Below, in pieces: positions 49,007-60,196 of a stretch of 64,000 bases of DNA (position 1 is the first letter of the stretch; each line of letters begins with the position of its first letter). This DNA is from Rosellinia necatrix (Eukaryota > Ascomycota > Sordariomycetes > Xylariales > Xylariaceae). The stretch lies in assembly GCA_021209875.1 (NCBI GenBank), contig JAGYVD010000002.1:4774001-4838000 (forward strand), in the 5' to 3' direction. The translations under genes and the position numbers were made by a program. Under the pieces are notes generated by a model. That model searched no databases and was not told where the DNA came from. It saw only the letters and a list, made by a program, of their open reading frames with translations.

Positions 49007-49703
49007 TACCGTTGGTAGGGACAACCTGAGTTTTGTCTTTTGATGCAACTGGCTCAGCTCGTTCTTTGTACCTGCACTTGTTTCTGCGCGCCGTTTAACC
49101 TCGGGGCTAAAGTGTTATAAGCTTGACCGAGCCTGCATCTCCGCGTCAGCTTGACCTTCGCTTGGCCTGATTGATTACTCGATTGTGTAGAGTTGGAGTA
49201 GCGGTGTCTTTCTTGGCCTTAGCGACACATGGAATATTTATACACGTCCTCGCTTGGCAATGGGAGTCTCACAATATAATAGGCATCGTCGATGCCATTA
49301 CTGGCCTTTCTAAAATCGTGAGACACTATGACTATTCATTGCATACACCAGCTTGTCTTCCGAACAGCATAATGCCAAACTAGATAATCAAGTTTCTCAC
49401 AGATCTGGCACGTAGGATGCAAGGTCATTTCACCGGTCCCTTTCCCTCATGTATTAATATTTATTTAGGGTTGAGTTCCACCCAGCAAAGCCTTCTAGGA
49501 ACCTCTTTCTAAGAATTTCCCCCTTCGTGGTGTCGCGAAAATGAGCCTAGCATCGCATCATCTCTTTATTTTGTATCATTCCCTCACCTCCTAGATGCGA
49601 CCGCGCGGCTCCGTCACCCGTCACCCATCACCCGTCTTCCCCATCCCCATCCCTCCTCATTTGTCCCGCCGCCCCTCCTCCCCCAATTCCATCTCCCCCC
49701 CCC
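49007..49703. other. Convergent intergenic region
   Basis: It contains the 3' ends of the WD40 gene and dpm2. Pyrimidine-rich stretches lie at about 49590-49710. Confidence 0.6.
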
Positions 49704-50018
49704 TCAGGCCTTCTTCTTGGCAGCGGCGGCCTTGGCCTTGGCGGCCTTCTTCCTGTTGCTCCGGATCATGACGACGCTCAGGAAGGAGCCGACGACGGCG
49801 GAGCCGAGCAGGATCAGGATGACGGGTATGCGGATGGCCCACTCGCGCGGGGGGAAGAAGCTCTGGAGCGGATGGTCGAGGTCGACGAAGGGCTGTGTCG
49901 CCGTTCCGAATTCCGTTCGTTAGCGAAAGGGGGAAGAGAGGGAGGTTTTTATTTTATTATTATTATTTTTAAGATGAGGAAGGATAAGGGCGCCGTCCGT
50001 CTCTCTCTTTCTCTCTCT

Positions 50019-50050
<32 letters not shown>

Positions 50051-50418
50051 ATGATATGATATGATATGGCCATGATGAAAAGGGGGGGAAGGGGGCGGGG
50101 AGAGGAGGACTATACCATTGCCAACGTCCAGATCGAGTAGTAGAAGAAGACGACGGATGCGGCTACGAGCATCGCAAGGCCGACGAGTGTCCCGAGCTGT
50201 TGGTTTTTTTTTTTAATTGCGCCTTGGTCAGCGTATGGGTAAACTCATGGCTGTGGCTTGGGGGTGGTGGTAGTGGTTGCGGGCTGGAGATTCTTCAATG
50301 GTATGGTGTGTCTCGTCTAGATAGATAGACACATCTAACGGTGCTAGCTGGGCCGAGGTGAAGTCGTCGTCGGCCGTGGCGCCAGCCGAGCTGGGAGGGT
50401 TGCGCCAAAACGTACCAT
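49704..50418 (-). CDS. dpm2: Dolichol-phosphate mannosyltransferase subunit 2 (Dpm2)
   Basis: Dpm2 is a small ER membrane subunit that stabilises the dolichol-phosphate mannose synthase, which supplies mannose for N-glycans and GPI anchors. The product is 90 aa from three exons: 50416-50418 (only the ATG), 50116-50196 and 49704-49892. Introns are 219 and 223 bp, both phase 0, GT..AG. The first exon consists of the start codon alone, immediately followed by the donor GTACGT. Exon 2 encodes membrane helix 1 (LVGLAMLVAASVVFFYYSIW) and exon 3 PFVDLDHPLQSFFPPREWA then helix 2 (RIPVILILLGSAVVGSFLSV) and a lysine-rich tail ending in AAKKKA. Length and motif order match the family. An upstream in-frame ATG is not present in exon 2 before helix 1, which supports the ATG-only exon. 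Confidence 0.88.
49998..50066. repeat. (CT)n tract with ATGATAT repeat
   Basis: CTCTCTTT/CTCT microsatellite followed by three copies of ATGAT, inside dpm2 intron 2. Confidence 0.9.
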
Positions 50419-50859
50419 GGTCAAATTTGGGTTGCGAGGAAGACGGGACGACGAGGGGCGACGGAGTCTGATTGAGCGGATAGCTGTCTCGTGGACCTGT
50501 GAGGTCTAGCTTAATAGCTTATCGCTGGGTTGTCGGTCGCTTTGGGAGTGGCGTGTCAAGACGGGTTGCTCGGTTCGTTACGGTCGCGGTGGTTTGCACA
50601 ACGTCTGGTCTAGATATTATAATTGACACGATGCCTTGTAAGTAGTGTAGGTAGTAGCTAACCTAGACGCGACGAAGTGGATACATGCCTATCTAGGTAC
50701 CTAGGTAGTTTTAAGTACCCAGGCCAAGGTACCCGAAACGTACTAGTGTACCTAGGTAAGCTTTACGCAGTCCAATTATTGGATAAATACTCAAGTGAAG
50801 TTCCCTCGTGGCTTGTAAGTTGCATGTCTTGCCGTATGACACGTCGGCGCCATTACGGA
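50419..50859. other. Intergenic between dpm2 and the relic cluster
   Basis: No gene is seen. It holds the last TAGGTACC-type motif cluster of the window (about 50640-50760, TATCTAGGTACCTAGGTAG). Right of this point these motifs are absent. Confidence 0.6.
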
Positions 50860-52372
50860 TTATGGATGATCAGGTCGACCCTCGCTGAATATGCGCAGTG
50901 CGTCCTTCGGCGACGGCCCGAGGCGGTCAGATAGCAGACTGACATCGGTGGTAGACGCGATACGGTGTGACCGAATTGAAGTATTGGGAGCCGCGTTGGA
51001 AGTTGACCCAGCTCGGCTCTCCAGTAAGTAGCTCAGTTCGGAGTCAGACACACCGTGCTCGAGGTCCCTGCGTTGCTGAATAGAACAATCCATGGACTGC
51101 GCAGTAACAACCGATCCGGGTGTGGTTGTGTATAATGCATTGTGGCTTTCCAAGCCCTTCAAGAAGACATTGAAAGACCAGCCGTCCATGATCAATGGAT
51201 GCGCTCCCATGATGAGGAAGTGCGTTGTTCGAGACTGGCGAAGAAGCACAATCCTATCGTCTTTCCTCCCGTTAGGCCAAACACACGGTTGCCCATATCC
51301 TTTACCATGTTAATGACATCGTCTTTCGCGAATATTTGCTGGCACAGGACCCTATAGTCAGGGGATTCCCAGATAAATCTTCATGACATCCAAACTCGGG
51401 CTCTGGAGGAGCGAGAGATGTCGGCGACACTCCGTGCCCTCCGTCTTGGCACGACTGAAAATGGCATGTCATTTACCACCATCTCAATGAACTCGCCAAC
51501 ACTGAGAATCAGTCCAATACTGACCATGCACGCCGCCTGTCCTCGCATTCGCCTTTGCGCGGCCAGGTTGGTCATAAACATATTTGCAACCGAATAATCG
51601 GACCGACCGGGATTCCCAACCACGGCAGATACCAAAGAGAAAAATACAAAAAAGAAAATCAAGAGAATATTGGTCCAGGATGTCTTTTAGAAACGAGCTG
51701 CTGTCCGCTTTCGGGCCGAGGACGTTGCAAAGCTCATCGAACGTCATGCCACTGATAGACGCATCTTTAAGAACCACTATATGCGACGGAGAGCGAATTA
51801 GCGTACTTACTGATAGACACAGTTTTAACAAGAGAGAACGAGACTTAGTTGCACCTTGAGCAGCATCTCCTAGAGGAGGCAAGTTTGAAGATATTTCGGA
51901 AAATGCCTGGGCAACCCCAGAACGATTGGTGAAGTCACTGTGACGGTCAGTCAGAGTGTCATGATATAGGCTGCCCAACTCACCAAGAAAAAACTTTGAC
52001 AGCAGCGCCAGCAGATAACCTATCATTCAACTATGACTGATCGATATGAGGTCTTTTGCTCGAAAGCACAATATGCTTAGCGCCATGTCGAATCATCCAC
52101 TCACATAGGGACAACCCAAGGCCTCCAGTTAGACCAGCAAGCCAATAGGCCTTGGATCCAAAAAGTAAGGGCCCAAAACCAACGGGCCAAAGGTGTACCG
52201 TGACTTGTGAGCCACCTTTCCACTCCACGATCGTGTCAGGTGCCAAGCGCCCTGTGAGGTCGAATAGGTCACTGGCTTTAACGACGGAGGCACTCGACCG
52301 GCAATTGCTCTGGCTTCTAGCTGCCAAAGAGGCCTCAATAAGACCTACAGTTTTCTGAAATTGACTTTGCAC
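50860..52372 (-). pseudogene. Polyketide synthase-NRPS hybrid relic (KR and C domains)
   Basis: Read on the minus strand, the order is a ketoreductase (KR) domain and then a condensation (C) domain, as at the 3' half of fungal PKS-NRPS hybrids. KR landmarks are LTGGLGLSLCEWMIRHGAK (NADPH site, about 52080-52140) and SAVVGNPGRSDYSVANMF (catalytic Tyr/Asn region, about 51540-51640). The C domain has a HPLIMDG box (51182-51207) in which the catalytic second His of HHxxxDG is replaced by Pro. There are frame changes between the segments (about 52030, 51660, 51250-51380), and no acyl carrier domain is found between KR and C. Upstream KS, AT, DH and MT domains are absent from the window. I read it as a truncated, dead gene. 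This is a relic of a natural-product synthase, not a functional one. Confidence 0.75.
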
Positions 52373-52753
52373 TGCCTTGGGATGGGCCCTCGTGGTGCCT
52401 AAGGGGATTGTTTAAACAGCTTTGCCCTGCTTTCCCTGCGGCAGTGAGGTGGCACTTGCGTTAAAATACGAGAAAGAATAGAATCGGCTTGATTTTGCAG
52501 CGTTTTTGGCTGCTTTTCTATATCACCAGCAGGGCACACCGCGGAGTGCACATAGCATGTAGTAAGACAACGGCAGCCTTATCACGACGATGTCTTGCAG
52601 CTCGCAGGCTTGAAGTCTCTCCCGTGTAACTACTGGAGGCAGCTACTTTTTAATTTGGCAGATTGGAACCATTCAACCTATGTCACTGCCATGGGCTCTC
52701 ACACATATCACGGGTCGCATCATCGATCTCTCCGTATTATTGCAGCAAACGCT

Positions 52754-53317
52754 TCAATAGCACCCGCCAAAGTCAGCCACTAGCCACAATGGTAGCTTCA
52801 CCAAGCAGGTATTTGCGCTTATTCCAACTTCGATTCTCGAGCTAAGACAATATACAGCCCAGGAGAAAGGATTACGCGGCCGGCGAAATTGCTCCGGACC
52901 CCAAAAGTCGCCGTGCACATTGAGACTGTAGGCGTCTACTACACGGATTGTCGGGGCTGACTGCGGTACGGAAAATTGCTGCTGCTGGCCGTAGGCGGGC
53001 TGATTCGGATACATATATCTTGGTAGTGTTTGTTGGCTGCTAAGAGGATGGCATTCCATGACATTACGCCAGTAGCAACATCGTGCTTGAACAGCTGCCA
53101 TTCCCTTATTAGCTGCTGTCGGACGGAGCCGTGCTAGCGAGAACCGTGTGAGTCCTCCGTGAATAATTTGTGTAAACAAACTCTCTCGGAGTGGCACTAT
53201 ACCCTCCAAGTCCGAGACCATTTCTTCGTCAAGCTCCCCGTATAAAATGTCGGCAACTATCCACTGATAAGGCCCAGGCAACTCCCAAGTAGCTTGCTCA
53301 TCAGGTAGCTCGCTCAT
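52754..53317 (-). pseudogene. Cytochrome P450 relic
   Basis: A continuous minus-strand frame has a short stretch like the C-terminal half of fungal P450s: YWRNVMECHPLSSQQTLPR (helix K/aromatic region, ECH is where E-R-x-x normally lies nearby) and RVVDAYSLNVHGDFWGPEQFRR, which matches the ...YALHRHEDFWGPDAEQFRPERW block. The haem-binding Cys region (FxxGxRxCxG) that should follow is not seen in this frame. The N-terminal half shows no P450 features, so at most a fragment remains. Its position inside the relic cluster supports the call. It could also be coincidental. Confidence 0.45.
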
Positions 53318-53337
53318 CAGGTAGCTTGCTCGTCAGG
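53290..53337. repeat. 16-bp tandem triplication
   Basis: Three copies of TAGCTTGCTCATCAGG with single-base differences lie at the edge of the P450 relic. Confidence 0.9.
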
Positions 53338-53641
53338 TACCCGGAGTTGTTACTAACAGCTTTGCTATGTTTTGTCAGGGTCGCCAAATATGGCTTTAAC
53401 GTGCTCCGGCCTAGTAATAACCCTGCACACCGATTTTCGTCATCAGCTTCGGGAATCCTAGATGAGGGGGGACAATGTGCAATGTGCAACTTCATCTTCG
53501 CCCCGCCTGCAGAGAGTAATCGTAAACTAGTATGGTAGACTCACATTTCTGATCGCATCCCTGACCAAATCCGATAAATCGGGCCATGTTCGCTTTTCCA
53601 CGCTTTACCATGATTCGTGCCTTCCAAAAACATTCGCACAT

Positions 53642-53675
53642 CGCCTTGTCCGCGCCTTGTCCGCGCCTTGTCCGT
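53642..53675. repeat. 11-bp tandem triplication (CGCCTTGTCCG)
   Basis: Three copies with slight variation lie just upstream of the O-methyltransferase relic. Confidence 0.85.
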
Positions 53676-53690
53676 TAGGAAATTGGTACA

Positions 53691-54301
53691 ATTGGGTCCA
53701 GCTATATGGGAATCAGATGTATGATGTTACTCGGGGCATCCTGGAGTCGGCGCGGAAAGACACAACAAAGTCGGCCACACAAATCAATTACTCAACCGAT
53801 TTAGACATGTTCCAATACTTCCAACAACAAAGTTAGGGACGGCTCCTACATCGGACATTGGGCGGCGGCGCCGAGGCGCAAGCACCAGGTATAGTCGAAG
53901 ACTATCCATGGGATAAGATCGACTTGACTGGAGGTGAGATCGTCATGGATCTCGGTGGCGGTGGTGGAGGGTTGATTGCTTCTATACTACGCCGATACGC
54001 GCACCTACAGGGCGGTATCATGGATCGACCGCAAATCATAGAACACGCTCGGGCTGTCTTTCATGGGGAAGGTGGCGCGTATACCGACGTGGGCGACCGT
54101 GTTACTAGTAATCACTTGATCAACGGACATTTTCCTAAGGAAGTCCCTCCATTTACGGTGTACACGACGAAGTGGTGCTTGCATGGCTGGAAAGACGAAG
54201 AAGCAGTCACCATACTGAAGAATGTGAGGAAAGCTATAGTACAGGGGCCGATGAGTAGGCTGGTCGTGTTGGAATCAGTCCTTGAGGATGGCCACTCTTA
54301 G
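53691..54301 (+). pseudogene. O-methyltransferase relic (class I, SAM-dependent)
   Basis: The reading frame resembles fungal O-methyltransferases of the caffeic-acid/sterigmatocystin type. An N-terminal stretch (LYGNQMYDVTRGILESARK, DLDMFQYFQQQ) leads into GRLLHRTLGGGAEAQAPG, then the SAM-binding MDLGGGGGGLIASILRRY and the segment WCLHGWKDEEAVTILKNVR, which is the WCLHDWxD motif with Asp replaced by Gly. The frame is interrupted by TAG at 53834-53836, and it ends at a TAG at 54299-54301, about 80 residues short of the usual C-terminus. No full-length upstream N-terminus is seen. I read this as a decayed gene. O-methyltransferases of this kind decorate secondary metabolites. Confidence 0.75.
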
Positions 54302-54339
54302 GAGCGCATCGTTAACCTTGTTTTATTTCCAAAATGAGA

Positions 54340-54956
54340 TTAGAAATGGTGAGAGTAACTGATATACCCTAGACCCGCAGTTTGATAGGCCGTCCGGGAC
54401 ATGACGTTCCCCTTTTCCGCGTTTGTCTTTCCAGTCCAGAGCCCATCCTGGTCGAATCGAGACGCAAGGCACTGAAGGCATGCTGTACCTTCAAAGACAG
54501 TTACGGTCTCCCCTGTCTCTGGATCGTGATCTTTCGGTGCGGGGACGGTACGTTCCGGGTGTGCTTCGTAAGACCACTCGTCATGTGTATCAATCAATAC
54601 ATGAAATTGCATGGGGGCACTGCAATTCTCTGGCGAGGATCAACGGTTTAATATAATTGATATAATTCGTCTCATTTGCTATGATTGTTTATCCTGTATC
54701 AGCTAAAGTTCCTTGAAGATTTCTTGGGACAGAAGAAGAGACATGCCTTTGACAACATACAAGACAACTCTTCCCTCAGATGCGACGTCCCCAAATACCA
54801 CTTCCGTCTCACTAGCTGTAGATTTATCGTGCTCGGGAATAGTGTAGATGGTGTGCTCGCTATAGGTGAAGCAGACCGGTATGCAAGGTACCACACGTTG
54901 CCTGCAGGCTGGCCCAGTGTTGTCACGACCACCATTTTCGCAAAAGTTGGAGTCAC
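54340..54956 (-). other. Coding-like stretch, unrecognised
   Basis: Two minus-strand frames (54340-54612 and, in another frame, 54699-54956) have protein-like composition, for example DEWSYEAHPERTVPAPKDHD and LGQPAGNVWYLAYRS. I do not recognise a family. They may be the remains of one gene with an intron or frameshift. I cannot tell whether it is another piece of the cluster. Confidence 0.3.
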
Positions 54957-55512
54957 TAGAGGCGAGAATCGTCGTTCGACAAAAATGACTGGCCGAGGTT
55001 CTTCATCTGGCAGGTTTTGCTGTATTTGATCTTAGGTGGAGGAGCAGGCTGCCCGGTTTGTGTTTACCCTACCCCTTCGGTAGCCGATCGTGTCAAGCCC
55101 CAGCCACCGAGAACAACGATACCAGAACCGCAATCGCCCTCGGTCTCGTTGTGATTATGCAAGGCTTCGATTTATGCATGCATCGAACGCACATTCCAGT
55201 GATAGTTATGCCAAATTCTCAAATATCCCGATACATTTCTAATAAGCGAAGCCAAATAACGTTGTTCATAGATGGTAAATGGCACAACCATGGGTAAGCG
55301 CTTAAAGGATTCGGAAAGCAACGCTATCGGGAGGATTGGAATTGCAGCCTGAAGATTCATTGTATATAATATGACCCAGGCCAGTTTTAATTTGACAAGA
55401 ACCGCGAATAAAGCCGAAGCCTCATCAGATTTATGACTTGACAATATCCTGATGCTCATGTTACATCTGCCCGAGGCGTCAACCATTACCTGCCACTGTA
55501 TTATAAGCGATG

Positions 55513-58500
55513 TCGTTTCACCCTGGCAGTGTAGTGATTGTCTGTATTAGTTCTATCCTGGATCGAAGTCTCAATAACCTTGACTTCGATTTGAGTTTTC
55601 CCCAACATGGAGGAAACTCCCTTTCCGCCGTGGCTCTCGCCAATCTTTGCAGGCGACGGGGTGTTATGGTTTCCGTTGGAACCATTCTTCGGAGCCAGTC
55701 ACTCAAAGAAATCTTGATATCCTCAACTCCCATCGATGGCCCTGAACATCAGTCGCAGTCCAAGTTGCTAAACAACAAGAAGCACTGGCATGGACTTCTC
55801 CACGATGGCTTGCCAATTTCGGCAGCCCATACAGATACAGTTGTGAACATTATGTCAACAACTAAAATTGCAGAACACCATAGCCTAGTTGTTAAAAATG
55901 AGACCAGCGGCCCGATACTGTTCAATTCGAAACTTGGATTCATGCGCCAATATCACATTCCGCCATCCGGTCATCATGGCAAGTGGTCACTTTAGATTGC
56001 TCAGATAGGCCACAGTGCAATTCCAAAAGCACCGTGATATGGACAATTCACCACACTCTTGTTGATGGATACTCAGCAAGACTACTCTTGCTTAAACTCC
56101 GTGCATTAGCAGCAGGAGAGTCCGTCAGTGCGGGACCGCCCTACGCTGAGGTAGTCAAAGCCATTCAAGATCTGGATTCTAACAGGCGACGTGAAGGCGA
56201 CCTCTTCTGGAATCGGGAGAACGAACTTTACGAGAAGTCGATATCAAACTTGCAGCTGCCCCCTCCCCCTGTCGCCCAGAGATCTCGTGGCACTGGCGAG
56301 TACTTTGTTTCTTTGGGGACAGATAGTCAGGTTTGTCCAGATGATCTCTCGGGATTGTAGCGTCACTCCAGCAGCGATATTCTATTCCGCCTGGGCCGTG
56401 ATCTTGACAATTCTGGCTGATAGCGATAATGTCACTTTTGGAACGGCAGCCCTTGGCCGTGATCTATCTTCCTATTGCTGGTATTGAGGACGTTATTGGC
56501 CCCCCTCTTTACCACACCGCCATTTGCAATTTCCGTCAATGGAGATCGTCCTCTTCGAGAGTTCGTTTCCGAAGTATTCGGCCGTATCACGGATCTTACT
56601 GACCACCACTGGACGATCCCCAAACATATACTAGGCCGCGGTGTCCAGTCCGCACTATTCATGGGCCTCGAATTTGACGCCCCTGATGAAGCTAACCCCA
56701 TTCGCCCGGTTGAGCCACCTTTCTGGAAAAACGATAGCGCTCTCCCATTGACCATCCTAGTAGGGCCAGAAGCAACATGTTTCCAGTACCGAAGTGAAGA
56801 GTTCGGAAGTGTTAGCATTGAGCAGGTCTCTCTACCCTTTGATCGCACGATTCGATCCTTAATCAGGTTAGATTTGGTAGTCCGCTCCTTGCAAGCTAAT
56901 ATAATTATGCCGAAGACTCTGTTAGCGATTCAAATACATGGAAACTTATTCTCGCCCCTAACAAGACAGCTTTCGGTCAGTGATGACCTCGTCACGTTGT
57001 TCGAGCGCTCTGCGAGTATTCATTCGAAAGAGATTGCCATTGATGTTGGGGGTAATCAACTGACATACTCCGAACTTAACAGTCAGATTGGAATCATAGC
57101 TAAAGCCCTAGAGAAGGTCTGTAAGAAGCAAGAGATTGTATGCGTCGAAGCGGATCGTTCTGTGAGTTGGATCATTGGCATCTTTGCCACCCTAAAGGCT
57201 GGCGCGATATATTGCCCTCTGGACCCAGAACTCCCAGAAGAAATGCAAGTATTTATAGTAAAGAACGCTTGCGCCACGACTCTTCTTTGTGGAGACATCA
57301 CTTCCTCCTCATTAGGCTCTCGGCAATTAGAATTTCAGCATTTGCTCAGCGTTCAATCGATATTGGCCCAAAGCGCTTCGCTTGGAAGGGATGAATTCCC
57401 GCACCGAGCCTTTCCCGATCCCTCAAAGTCGGCCTATGTCTGTTATACCTCTGGTTCAACAGGGACACCAAAAGGAGTTACGTGCTCTCATGAAGGCCCG
57501 GCCGCCTTCCAAAGTGACATAGAGGTCAGATTATTTGCCCAGCCGGGAATGAAAATATCCCAGGTCATGTCCCCGGCATTCGACGGGTCCATACACGAAA
57601 TCTTTTCTTCGCTCTGCTATGGTGCCACTCTGTTACTGCCGCCTAGTGGTAATGTATTCGAGGCTTTGAATATGGCCGACTCTGCTATTATGACCCCCTC
57701 TGTGGCGGAGGTCTTAGATCCCGATGACTATCCACAACTCAAGCATGTGAGTTATCTATCCTGCCACATAATTCGAGTTTATGTGTTACTAACCCCTGAG
57801 ACTAGGTGTACCTAGTTGGAGAACCAGTCAGACAATCCACCAATGACCGGTGGGCTGCTGTCAAAAAAACATACAACATGTGAGTGACAATCATGCCTAT
57901 TTCCACCTACAGGACAATGGCCAAGATGGCCACCACGACATATATACTGATTCATACTGATTCATGATGAAGCAGGTATGGGCCGACGGAGGGGACTTGT
58001 GGTGCGACGATCTGCCGCCTCCATCCAGGGAAACCCGTCACAATTGGCCGCCCCAACCCTACAACTAGTTTATATATATTAGGCTCGAGGTATCGCAGTG
58101 TCCCTATAGGTGTGGTTGGAGAAATCCATGTTGCTGGTGTACAGGTGGCACGCGGGTACCTGGGTATGGCTGATGCAACCGCCGCCCGCTTTGTCGCGGA
58201 TCCTTTCTGTCAGGGGACGCACGAGCGAATGTTCAAAACGGGAGATCGGGGCTACTGGTCCGAAGGAGGTGAGATCGTGTGTCTCGGCAGAAATGATCGA
58301 CAGATAAAACTTCGAGGATATCGCCTTGACCTCGACGGCCTCGAGATCCGCGCAAGCCGAGCAGTCAAAGGGATCAAGTCAGTCGCACTGGCAGTGCGCC
58401 GGGATCATCTTGTGGCCGCGATAATACAACCCAGCACACTTGACCGTAAAGTCATTTATTGCTGCATTCGCGAGGGCACTTCCTGCATACGCCCAGCTGA

Positions 58501-60196
58501 GAGACATCATGCTAACGGACAGGTTTCCCACTACGAGAGCTGGGAAGCTCGATTACAAGAAGATTGTATCATGTCCACATAGCGAACTCACACTCGCGGA
58601 TGAACCGTTAACATCTATGGAAAGAATAGTTGCTCAGACTTGGCGCGAGGTTCTCAATTTACAAGATACCGAAATAATCAGCCCAAGCTCAAATTTCCTC
58701 CAACTTGGTGGTAGGTCATTGTTACAGATGACTTTATTATCGAGATTGTCAACAACTCTCAAAATGAGAATCCCCCTCCGTCCAATCATCGAAAGCCATT
58801 CTCTAAGAGAACTCGCAACGTGCCTCGAGAGCCTCTCCATAAAATTCGGCTCTCAAAATGTGGTCTTAAACCCAACTTACGGACCTCACGAATTATCGCC
58901 ATTAGAGAAAGGATGGTAGTCAAAGTACAGCCTCAGTCCAGAAGTCAATACAAGATCTTTAAATGTGAGCAGCGTGTTTCGCTTCGAGCCGAAAGCGTTG
59001 GATCGAGCATCGTTAGAAAAAGCATGGAATGCTGTACTCTCAATATACACTCTTTTCAAGAGCCGCTATTTGAGAGTAAATAGTACAGGTAAAGACGTGG
59101 AACGTCACTACGCCGAAAATCCGCCCAGCGTTGAACTTGTTCAACACGTAAATATTGAGACAGAAATCAACAAAATGTTTGATCTGGAGAAAGAGTCGCC
59201 TATCCGAGTGGTATTAACCCAACGCGAGCTAATAATTGTGGCGAGCCACATCGTTGCAGATCTCCAGACACTGCAGATCTTGTTTCATGATGTCCAGACT
59301 GTCTACAACGGGGGATCCCTTCCCCCTGTTCGGTACGTCTATGAGCTCCAGCCTGCCTTAGGAATACAACACGGAGATTCTGATATTGAATTCTGGTCGT
59401 AATACCTCGAAGGAACGAATTCTAATGAACACGGAATATTAAAGTCGATCACACGAAAATCTTTTGAAGGAAATTCTAGGCTCTATCGATTGGCACAGCC
59501 CCTGGAAGAGAGAGTACTTCAAGAATCGAGGGGGAGAGATCACTTGTCACTCCAGCAGCTTGCCATTGCAACAATAGCCCTTGTAGTAGAGGTAGAAACA
59601 GAAGAGATAGACGTCGTTCTCGGCACGCCATTTACGAATCGGACCACTGAAGCAGAGAGGGATACTGTGGGCCTTTTCCTGCAGCCATTGCAGGTAAGAG
59701 TTCAGTATTCTTTGAAGGATAGCCAGGTCAGTGCGAAGTCATACCTAAGCAAGGTTCGCCGCAGTGCCACCGCTGCCCTTGCGCACGCTATGCCATGGCA
59801 CGAACTGCTGGAGGGCCTCCATATTGCGCCAAATCATCTTGATAACCCCATCTTTAACGTCATGGTGACTTTCCATACAACGGATGTGGCGGCAAAGCTG
59901 GACTGGCGCCGTGTTTTAGTTGGTCAGACGGCTCTAAATTTCCGCTGGTGATCGAATTCACAGCACTCAATGCGGGAGATATTGTGCTTAGGGTGGAATA
60001 TGACACCGATCATTATTCCGTCGCCGAAGTCGATACCCTTGTAGCCAATATTACTGCAGCTATTTCGATGCTACTCTTCGATCGGCCATGCAGTGGAATC
60101 AAGAGAACTATTCGAACGAGAGAGGTGGACACAACACTGGCAGTCTTCGAAAGTAATTTGATGGGACATCCTTTAGACATGCGACCGGTAGTATAA
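55513..60196 (+). pseudogene. Nonribosomal peptide synthetase relic, T-C-A-T-C
   Basis: Domain order along the plus strand: T (GGNSLSAV, about 55600-55690); C with an intact HHTLVDG box (about 56048-56070); A domain with motif A3 YTSGSTGTPKGV (57447-57482), A5 YGPTEGT (57976-57996), A7 and A8 (FKTGDRGYW; GRNDRQIKLRGYRLDLDG, about 58290-58345) and A10 (RAGKLDY); T (LGGRSLLQ, about 58708-58731); C (SHIVADLQT, first His of HHxxxD lost, about 59250-59276). Two introns in the A domain (57747-57805, 57880-57975) have proper ends and keep the frame. Breaks: frame changes at about 56330, 56470, 56500, 58440 and 59930, in-frame stops TAG 58917-58919 and TAA 59400-59402, and a probable internal deletion in the first C domain. 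A first A domain is missing upstream. It resembles GliP-type synthetases lacking A1; that is an inference from layout only. Confidence 0.8.

Noticed and set aside
55172..55486. Minus-strand frame with hydrophobic segment next to the NRPS relic
   Set aside because: No recognised domain and no splice support; it lies in DNA without other coding signs and could be chance.
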